Source: Chryseobacterium sp. CH25
GTDB taxonomy: Bacteria > Bacteroidota > Bacteroidia > Flavobacteriales > Weeksellaceae
NCBI RefSeq assembly: GCF_004119455.1
Contig: NZ_NRQT01000012.1
Coordinates: 1-64,000 of the forward strand
Direction of reading: 5' to 3'
Length of the DNA: 64,000 bases
The notes beneath the pieces are model-generated. The model was not told the origin of the DNA, searched no databases, and worked only from the letters and a program-made list of their open reading frames with translations. Position 1 is the stretch's first letter, and every line of letters starts with the position of its first letter. Below are positions 1 to 6,451 of the stretch, piece by piece. The position numbers and the translations under genes are program-made.

Positions 1-84
<84 letters not shown>

Positions 85-100
85 TTTTTATTTTATTTTA

Positions 101-135
101 AAAGTCTCATACAGCAATGTGTGAGACTTTTTTTT
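101..135 (+). terminator. Intrinsic terminator of the rRNA operon
   Basis: AAAGTCTCATAC and GTGTGAGACTTT form a near-perfect stem around a short loop, followed by eight T. It directly follows the 5S gene. Confidence 0.9.
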
Positions 136-630
136 GCTGTATACCTACTCCAAGCAAAGCAAATCATATCACTATAACAATCACTACCACTAACTCAGCA
201 TATGAGTAATGAGTAATGAGTAATGAGTAATGCAGGGTGTTCTCAAAACAGGACTTGTTACAATCTATAATATCTTGCCCTCATCCTTTCATTCATTCTT
301 TTCTTTACCGTATATTCTTTATTGCTGTATCGCTATTCTAGATTTATGATCTATTCTTACTTGTATTATGGATCTATTCCCTGGTATTATTACTTCTGAT
401 AGATGTATGGAGTACATATACTAAATTTTCACACAAATGTTCTTTATTTTCTCTTTTGATTTTAATAATAATTCCATAAATTAAATCTTTACGTAGTGAT
501 TTATTGTTTATAATTTGCTGTTAAATATTGGTTCTGGTTTTCAGTAATCTAAGTTAATTTCTTATTATTGATATAAGAAGCGGAAGCCGAAAAGCTTTAA
601 TAGAGTAGGCTACATTAAAACTAAATAACT
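136..630. other. AT-rich intergenic region between 5S rRNA and the leader peptide gene
   Basis: About 500 nt with no convincing coding frame on either strand. It holds the heptamer array at 202-231 and otherwise low-complexity AT-rich DNA. The promoter of the peptide gene at 631 must lie here, but no clear TAnnTTTG box was found. Confidence 0.6.
202..231 (+). repeat. Tandem heptamer array (GTAATGA unit, about four copies)
   Basis: The run reads ATGAGTAATGAGTAATGAGT and onward, four copies of a 7-nt unit. The same unit brackets a dead four-helix-bundle gene at 39830-39857 and 40238-40265. Here it stands alone about 120 nt after the 5S gene. Confidence 0.85.
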
Positions 631-828
631 ATGAAAAACTTAGTGAAAATCTCAAGAGAAAATTTAAAAACACTTAATGGGGGAGCTACAGGACCAGGTT
701 GTCCGGATGATCCACAATTTGGAATGTGTTATCCTACAGGCTGGCCTAATGGAATCTGTATGACTAAATATCAATGTTGTGTTCAGCTTGGTCATCCTAA
801 AGATTGGTGTAAAGAAGAATATTTGTAA
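631..828 (+). CDS. Cysteine-rich double-glycine leader peptide (bacteriocin-like)
   Basis: A 65-residue precursor. Residues 1-18 (MKNLVKISRENLKTLNGG) have the form of the leader found on Chryseobacterium bacteriocin-like peptides, ending in Gly-Gly where a C39-type peptidase/ABC exporter would cut. The predicted 47-residue core has six cysteines (24, 33, 43, 49, 50, 60), an even number that would permit three disulfides, plus several Pro and Trp. No modification enzyme, immunity gene or exporter is adjacent, so processing would have to be done by products of another locus. The start ATG follows an A-rich stretch as usual in Bacteroidota. Activity is unknown; a signalling or structural peptide is equally possible. 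Confidence 0.75.
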   Translation: MKNLVKISRENLKTLNGGATGPGCPDDPQFGMCYPTGWPNGICMTKYQCCVQLGHPKDWCKEEYL

Positions 829-955
829 TCTGGAACTACTTTAAAGTTTTTGTTCTAAGAATTGAATATTACAAAAAAATTATTGAACCTACTATCAATT
901 TTGTACTTCAATGGGTAGGTGAACGAATAAAACTTTATACTTGAAGTTTAAAAAT

Positions 956-993
956 AAAAAGGCTATCTCAATACCTGAGATAGCCCTCTTTTT
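956..993. terminator. Bidirectional terminator between convergent genes
   Basis: GGCTATCTCA / TGAGATAGCC stem (961-970 with 976-985), flanked by A-rich sequence on one side and T-rich on the other. It can serve both the peptide gene and the carboxylase gene. Confidence 0.85.
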
Positions 994-1011
994 ATCTATA
1001 TTTTGATTTAA

Positions 1012-2640
1012 TCAGACTTGAATTACTCCTAAGTTGAATTTCTCTGTAATAGGAGAGTGATTAGCTGCTTCTATTCCCATAGAAATCCATTTTCTGGTAT
1101 CTGTTGGGTTGATGATAGCATCAGTCCATAATCTTGCCGCAGCATAGGTAGATTCGGTTTGTTTCTGATATTTTTTTGAAATAGTATCTAATATTTCATT
1201 GTGTTCTTCTTCAGATATTTCTTTACCTTGCTTTTTCAACGTAGATTCTTGAATCTGTGCCAGTACCTTAGCGGCTTGGGCTCCACCCATTACTGCAAGA
1301 TCTGCCCAAGGCCATGCTACAATCAGTCTGGGATCATAAGCTTTTCCGCACATTGCATAATTTCCTGCTCCATAAGAATTTCCTGTAATGATGGTAAATT
1401 TGGGAACTACAGAATTGGAAACAGCATTTACCATTTTAGCTCCATCTTTAATGATTCCGCCGTGTTCTGATTTGGAACCTACCATGAAGCCGGTAACATC
1501 CTGTAAGAAGATTAAAGGGATCTTTCTTTGGTTACAGTTGGCAATAAATCGGGTTGCTTTATCAGCAGAATCGGAATAGATTACTCCACCAAACTGCATT
1601 TCTCCTTTACCACTTTTAACCAACTTTCTCTGATTGGCTACAATTCCTACAGACCAGCCATCCACTCTTGCAGTGGCACAAATGATACTTTTACCATAGT
1701 CTGGTTTATATTCTTCATATTCCGAGTTATCTACGAGACACTTGATAATTTCGTAAGTATCATATTGCTCAGCTCTGGAAACAGGCATAATTCCGAAAAT
1801 ATTATCAGGGCTTTCTTTTGGTGGGAAACTTTCTATTCTGTCGAAACCTGCTTTTTCAGTGCTTCCGATTGATTTCATGATGTTTTTGATTCTGTCTAAA
1901 GCATCTTTATCATCTTTAGCTTTATAATCAGTAACCCCTGAAATAGAGCAGTGTGTTGTAGCACCTCCCAATGTTTCATTATCAATACTTTCTCCAATAG
2001 CAGCTTTTACAAGATAACTTCCTGCAAGGAAAATGGAACCTGTTTTATCCACAATCATTGCTTCATCACTCATGATAGGAAGATAGGCTCCTCCAGCTAC
2101 ACAGCTTCCCATAACAGCTGAAATCTGGATGATTCCTGAAGCACTCATTTTAGCATTATTTCTGAATATTCTACCGAACATTTCTTTATCCGGGAAAATT
2201 TCGTCCTGCATAGGTAAGTATACTCCTGCGGAATCAACAAGGTAAATGATTGGAAGTCTATTTTCCATTGCAATTTCCTGTGCTCTCAGGTTTTTCTTTC
2301 CTGTGATCGGAAACCATGCTCCTGCCTTTACAGAGGCATCATTGGCTACAACAAGACATTGTCTTCCGGAAACGTAGCCCATTACTACTACTACACCTCC
2401 ACTAGGGCAACCACCATGTTCTTCATACATTTCATAGCCTGCAAATGCACCTATTTCTATGGAATCAGAATTTTTATCAAGAAGATAGTCTATTCTCTCT
2501 CTTGCAGTCATTTTTCCTTCTTCACGAAGCTTCTGAAGCCTCTTTTCACCGCCTCCTTTTTTGATCTCGGCAAGCAAGCGATTTATCTCTGATAATTTTA
2601 ATCTGTTCTGATCTTCTCGTTTGTTGAATTCGATGTCCAT
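1012..2640 (-). CDS. Acyl-CoA carboxylase, carboxyltransferase (beta) subunit; methylcrotonyl-CoA type
   Basis: A 542-residue biotin-dependent carboxyltransferase (crotonase fold). It would move CO2 from carboxybiotin to an acyl-CoA. The N-terminal half has DSAGVYLPMQDE (about 136-147) and GSCVAGGAY (about 178-186), which form oxyanion-hole and acyl-CoA contacts in the family; the C-terminal half has GNSYGAGNYAMCGKAYDP. The DSAG-YLP-Q-E pattern followed by FGRIF resembles methylcrotonyl-CoA carboxylase beta (leucine breakdown) more than propionyl-CoA carboxylase, which usually has DSGGARIQEG. Length is normal for the family. No biotin carboxylase or biotin carrier partner is adjacent, so substrate assignment is an inference. 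Confidence 0.85.
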   Translation of the reverse strand: MDIEFNKREDQNRLKLSEINRLLAEIKKGGGEKRLQKLREEGKMTARERIDYLLDKNSDSIEIGAFAGYEMYEEHGGCPSGGVVVVMGYVSGRQCLVVANDASVKAGAWFPITGKKNLRAQEIAMENRLPIIYLVDSAGVYLPMQDEIFPDKEMFGRIFRNNAKMSASGIIQISAVMGSCVAGGAYLPIMSDEAMIVDKTGSIFLAGSYLVKAAIGESIDNETLGGATTHCSISGVTDYKAKDDKDALDRIKNIMKSIGSTEKAGFDRIESFPPKESPDNIFGIMPVSRAEQYDTYEIIKCLVDNSEYEEYKPDYGKSIICATARVDGWSVGIVANQRKLVKSGKGEMQFGGVIYSDSADKATRFIANCNQRKIPLIFLQDVTGFMVGSKSEHGGIIKDGAKMVNAVSNSVVPKFTIITGNSYGAGNYAMCGKAYDPRLIVAWPWADLAVMGGAQAAKVLAQIQESTLKKQGKEISEEEHNEILDTISKKYQKQTESTYAAARLWTDAIINPTDTRKWISMGIEAANHSPITEKFNLGVIQV

Positions 2641-2783
2641 AGAATTTTCAATTTTTTACGCTTAAAGATACTATTTTTATGAGGAATACGGATAGGAAGT
2701 AAAACAGATGTTTAATAGTTTGGTTATTAGTAAATTGTGAAATTTTTAACTAAAAAATATTTTTAAATAATTTATATTTTTTC

Positions 2784-2791
2784 TAACTTTA
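2784..2791 (+). promoter_or_regulatory. Candidate -7 box for the small RNA
   Basis: TAACTTTA matches the Bacteroidota -7 consensus TAnnTTTG at all but the last base. It ends 4 nt before the first hairpin base of the RNA at 2796. No clear TTG -33 element was seen. Confidence 0.4.
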
Positions 2792-2795
2792 CACT

Positions 2796-2904
2796 AGAGT
2801 AATAGAGGTTGAAATCCCCTGAAAATTACTCTGTTCCTAGTTTATTTTTTTAATAGTTTATTATTTGAAGGCCCTGAAAGTTCAACCAATTTTCAGGGTT
2901 TTTT
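2796..2904 (+). ncRNA. Candidate structured small RNA, two hairpins with complementary loops and a terminator
   Basis: Hairpin 1 pairs AGAGTAAT (2796-2803) with ATTACTCT (2825-2832). Hairpin 2 pairs CCCTGAAA (2872-2879) with TTTCAGGG (2891-2898) and is followed by T6, a rho-independent terminator for the + strand. The loop of hairpin 1 contains GGTTGAA (2807-2813) and the loop of hairpin 2 contains TTCAACC (2881-2887), an exact 7-nt kissing match. CCCTGAAA also occurs in hairpin 1 (2817-2824), so the terminator's 3' arm has an alternative partner. No + strand gene ends upstream for this terminator to serve, and the next + strand gene starts 700 nt later. No known RNA family was recognised. 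Confidence 0.55.
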
Positions 2905-2919
2905 ATTACTGACTAAAAA

Positions 2920-3444
2920 TTATGAGTAATATTTTCTGTATTCTAAAATACTAAGGTCGGTAGGAGGATTTTTATATTTTCTGTATTTTTTGGTAAGCTT
3001 GAACCCTAGTTTCTCAGGAATTTTTCTGCTGGCTGTATTTTCTTCATCTACGGGATATAGAATATAGTTGAAAGTCAAGTTGCTTTCAGAAAATTCAATG
3101 AGCGTTTTTATGATCTCGGTACCTAATCCTTTTCCCTGAGCACTTTTTTTTAGCCATAACCCAAGTTCAATAGACTCTTCTGTTATATTATGAATACCAC
3201 AGCAGCCTACAAAAGTTCCTTTAGAATCCAGAACGGCCATTACCAGGTCCGTATTTTGTAATAAAGTCTTTTGTGACTCATTGACAAATGTAATAATCTC
3301 TTGTCTGTCCCCTTGAGGATTGAAGGGCATATATTGAGTAACCTCCTCTGTAAAATGTTCAACAATATCATCTATGTATGAATCATTAACAGGTTGTAAT
3401 GTTATACGCTCTGTTTTAATTTTAATATCCGGGCTTAATATCAT
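2920..3444 (-). CDS. GNAT family N-acetyltransferase (RimJ/RimL-like)
   Basis: A 174-residue protein of the Acetyltransf_3 type. N-terminal segment IKTERITLQPVNDSYIDDIV is the usual first strand and helix of RimJ/RimL-like enzymes; the acetyl-CoA loop is seen around QGKGLGTEIIKTLIEF, and NTASRKIPEKLGFKLTKKYR is the typical C-terminal helix-strand in which Asn and the Lys-rich turn contact CoA. It would transfer acetyl from acetyl-CoA to an amine. The target cannot be read from sequence: ribosomal protein N-termini, polyamines or antibiotics are all possible for this family. It stands alone, with the candidate RNA behind it. Confidence 0.85.
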   Translation of the reverse strand: MILSPDIKIKTERITLQPVNDSYIDDIVEHFTEEVTQYMPFNPQGDRQEIITFVNESQKTLLQNTDLVMAVLDSKGTFVGCCGIHNITEESIELGLWLKKSAQGKGLGTEIIKTLIEFSESNLTFNYILYPVDEENTASRKIPEKLGFKLTKKYRKYKNPPTDLSILEYRKYYS

Positions 3445-3582
3445 GTAGCTATTATTTTATTTCTTTTTGGAAAATTAATAGAATAGATCATGTATTAGAT
3501 AGAAGAACTATTAGAAACTTTATTTCCCAATTTTTATTAACTTAAATTTATATTTTTTATGAGATTTATAAAAGCCTATTTG

Positions 3583-3590
3583 TAAATTTG
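3583..3590 (+). promoter_or_regulatory. Candidate -7 box for the DMT permease gene
   Basis: TAAATTTG fits TAnnTTTG exactly and lies 29 nt before the ATG at 3619. Confidence 0.55.
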
Positions 3591-3618
3591 CATGTTAAAA
3601 TTTTAAAGAAGGTAGGAT

Positions 3619-4496
3619 ATGCATAAATTAGCTCTTTTCAGGTTGCACTTAATAATATTTTTATGGGGATTCACTGCAATTTTAGGAAAACTGATTCATG
3701 CCAATGCTCAGATCCTTGTATTTTACAGAATGTTGTTCGCAGCAATTTTTCTTTTTGTATTCATCAGGATATATAAAAAAGAAAGCATTAGGGTTTCAAA
3801 AAAAATATTTTTCAGCTGGCAGCAATAGGTTTTACCATGGCACTTCATTGGTATTGCTTCTTTTATTCAATCAAAGTTTCTAATGTCTCCATTGCGTTGA
3901 GTTGCTTGTCATTATCTACACTCTTTGCCTCTATTTTAGAGCCTGTTATCTTTAAAAGAAAGATAGATATTTCAGAAGTGGTGATGGGAGTAGTGATTGT
4001 AGCCTGTATTTTACTGATCTTCAAAACAGAGTTCCAGTATAAGGAAGGAATTATGTATGGCGTTCTTTGTGCAGTCTTTGGAACTGTATTTTCAGTTTTT
4101 AATGGTAAAATGTTTGGAAAAACGAGTTCAGGGAATATTATATTTTACGAAATATTCTGTGGTTGGTTTATTTTAATGTTATTTTATTTGTTTTCTGGGC
4201 AAATTTTTCAAATGAATGAAATAAACTACCGCGATATAGCGTTAATATGCTTGTTAGCCAGTGTTTTCACTGCTTTTCCAATGCTGGAATCAGTGAATTT
4301 AATGAAGTATATATCGCCTTTTACTCTAATTTTAACAGTTAATTTAGAACCTGTTTACGGAATTATACTAGCTTTTTTTATCTTTGGGGAATCAGAACAT
4401 ATGAGCCCAATATTTTATATTGCTTCAGGAGTTATGATACTGGCAATCATTGCGAATGGATTAATAAAAGCCAGGAAAACTAAAAACTTTAACTAG
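3619..4496 (+). pseudogene. EamA/DMT-family permease, frame broken at an A8 run
   Basis: Two pieces of one membrane transporter of the drug/metabolite family lie in different frames. Piece 1 (3619-3828) begins MHKLALFRLHLIIFLWGFTA, the usual first helix. Piece 2 continues in another frame with IALSCLSLSTLFASILEPVI and later helices to 4496. The frames meet at eight A (3798-3805). With nine A the text reads on through SKKNIFQLAAIGFTMALHW, restoring a normal protein of about 292 residues with roughly ten membrane segments. Everything else in the gene looks intact. It may be a sequencing undercall, a slippage-controlled gene or a fresh mutation. The substrate is unknown. Confidence 0.85.
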
Positions 4497-4510
4497 CATC
4501 AATTTTATAG

Positions 4511-5590
4511 ATGAAAAAATACTTTTTACTCGCATTTTCACTGCTCTACGGGCTGTCTCAATCTCAGATTATCAGGAAGTATTCCAATGAATTCTTAAAT
4601 ATCGGAGCCGGAGCCCGAGGACTGGCAATGGGAGGGGCTGTAATATCCAATCAGGATGACGTGTATTCCCCTATGTGGAACCCGGCAGGTTTGATGGCTA
4701 TAGAAAAAGACTGGCAGGGAGCAGCAATGCATGCCGAATACTTTGAATCTATTGCAAAATATGATTATTTAGCGTACGCGAGAGTAATGGAAGAAGGAGT
4801 TTTTGGAGTTTCAGTAGTAAGACTGGGGGTAGATAATATTTTGAATACAACTCAGATGATTGATGCTGAAGGAAATATTGATTACGATAAAATCACGAAA
4901 TTCTCACAGTCTGATTACGCAGCTATCCTTTCATATGCATTCCGCCCTGGGGGAAACCCGAACCTTGATGTTGGGGTAAATGCTAAAATTGTCTATAGAA
5001 ATGTAGGTAAATTTGCGAATGGCTATGGATTCGGTTTTGATGTGGGGGCCATTTATAAAGGTGAAAACGGATGGAAATTCGGAGGAATGGTAAGAGATAT
5101 TACAACTACTGTCAACTTTTGGAGTATTAATCAGAAAGAGCTGTCAACAGTAGTAAACGGTGAAGAGTTCAACCCGGCACCAAAAGATAAAATGGAACTT
5201 ACCATGCCTAAGCTTAATGTAGGTGCAAGTAAATTATTTGAAATCAACAGCAGTGTTTATGTATTGCCGGAAGCTGGGATTAATGTAGATTTTGCGAAAA
5301 CCGCCTCTCTTATTTCTACTGATTTTGCAAGTATCAGCCCTTACGCAGGTGCTGAATTAGGATACCAGAAAATGATTTTTGTAAGATTGGGTATCAATAG
5401 ATTCCAGTCTATTACAGATATAGAAGATTTAAAAAGAAAAGTTTCTTTCCAGCCAAGTGCAGGGATTGGGATCAGATATAGAGGACTTACCCTGGATTAT
5501 GCTATTACGAATTCGGGTATTGGAGGTTCTAATTTCTATTCTAATTTCTTCTCGCTTAAGCTGGATATGGGAGCATTCAGAAATGACTAA
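4511..5590 (+). CDS. PorV/PorQ family outer membrane protein, PorV2-like
   Basis: A 359-residue protein with a signal peptide (MKKYFLLAFSLLYGLSQSQ) and a UPF0164/PorV-type beta-barrel. The signature is near the start of the mature part: KYSNEFLNIGAGARGLAMGG followed by YSPMWNPAGL, which is shared by T9SS shuttle proteins PorV and their PorV2 paralogues. PorV carries cargo from the translocon to the attachment complex at the outer membrane; PorV2's exact job is not established. The downstream secreted protein at 5601 starts 10 nt later, so the two form an operon, and a T9SS cargo gene follows. Confidence 0.8.
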   Translation: MKKYFLLAFSLLYGLSQSQIIRKYSNEFLNIGAGARGLAMGGAVISNQDDVYSPMWNPAGLMAIEKDWQGAAMHAEYFESIAKYDYLAYARVMEEGVFGVSVVRLGVDNILNTTQMIDAEGNIDYDKITKFSQSDYAAILSYAFRPGGNPNLDVGVNAKIVYRNVGKFANGYGFGFDVGAIYKGENGWKFGGMVRDITTTVNFWSINQKELSTVVNGEEFNPAPKDKMELTMPKLNVGASKLFEINSSVYVLPEAGINVDFAKTASLISTDFASISPYAGAELGYQKMIFVRLGINRFQSITDIEDLKRKVSFQPSAGIGIRYRGLTLDYAITNSGIGGSNFYSNFFSLKLDMGAFRND

Positions 5591-5600
5591 AATATAGGAT

Positions 5601-6371
5601 ATGAAAAAGTTATCAATATTAATGCTGGCGATCTGTTCAACAGCTATTTTCGGACAGAAAGTTTCAGATTATAAATATGTATCTATTCCGGAATATTTTG
5701 TAACCTTCAAAGGAGACAGTTATGGTTTAGAAGCAAGATTAGAAAAAGCATTAAAAGCTAAAAAATATGTGGTTCTGCCTACAAATAAGGATCAATGGCC
5801 AGCAGAAGCTAGAGAAAATACCTGTAATGTATTGAATGCTGAAGTTTTGAATGTAAAGAGTATGTTTACAAATAAACTGTTGCTAGTTATAAAAGATTGT
5901 AATAATAAAACCCTTCTCGAATCTAAGGGAAGTTCGGCTATTAAAGAATTTGAAGAGGGTCTTGCAGACGCGTTGAAGATGGCTTTAGTGAATGTTGGTA
6001 TGTCTAACCCTGTTGCTGTCCAGCCTGCAATAACCCAAGCTTCAAATACTTCAATTGCTACTGGTTCTACCCAGACTTCTGCTCCGGAAACAGCTGTGAT
6101 TGCTCCAGCTGCAGCCTTAGGTACAGGAAATTATTCCAATGGAAAATTTGATGTACAGAAGATACAGATTGATGCCAGTCAGTTTATCCTTGCAAAATCA
6201 GGGAGTTCTGTACCGTTTGCTATCTTTAAAGCAACTTCAAAGAAAGATGTATTCCTTGTGAAACTTGCGGATAATAATACTACAATTGGTTATTTTGAAA
6301 ATGGAAATATTGTCATTGATATTCCACAGGCTGATGGAAAGTATTCTAAAGATACTTTTGCAGCAAAATAA
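5601..6371 (+). CDS. Secreted protein of unknown function, co-transcribed with the PorV2-like gene
   Basis: A 256-residue protein with a clear signal peptide (MKKLSILMLAICSTAIFGQ). The first domain (about 20-135) alternates strands and helices and includes two cysteines (CNVLNAEVLNV, KDCNNKTLLES). A low-complexity linker rich in Ala, Thr, Ser and Pro (about 138-175) joins it to a C-terminal domain of about 75 residues that looks beta-rich. There is no lipobox and no T9SS sorting tail, so a periplasmic location is the simplest reading. I do not recognise the family. The position 10 nt behind the PorV2-like gene suggests an accessory envelope role. Confidence 0.75.
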   Translation: MKKLSILMLAICSTAIFGQKVSDYKYVSIPEYFVTFKGDSYGLEARLEKALKAKKYVVLPTNKDQWPAEARENTCNVLNAEVLNVKSMFTNKLLLVIKDCNNKTLLESKGSSAIKEFEEGLADALKMALVNVGMSNPVAVQPAITQASNTSIATGSTQTSAPETAVIAPAAALGTGNYSNGKFDVQKIQIDASQFILAKSGSSVPFAIFKATSKKDVFLVKLADNNTTIGYFENGNIVIDIPQADGKYSKDTFAAK

Positions 6372-6451
6372 TCTGCAGATATAATAAACTCATATACAAT
6401 CCTTAATTCTTGATACTGTCTTGAATTAAGGATTAACTTTATAAAAAAACC

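Noticed and set aside
202-231. CRISPR array
   Set aside because: Heptamers are directly adjacent with no spacers and no cas genes exist in the window.
2872-2904. Terminator serving the minus-strand genes
   Set aside because: The T run follows the stem only on the + strand; on the minus strand it would precede the stem.
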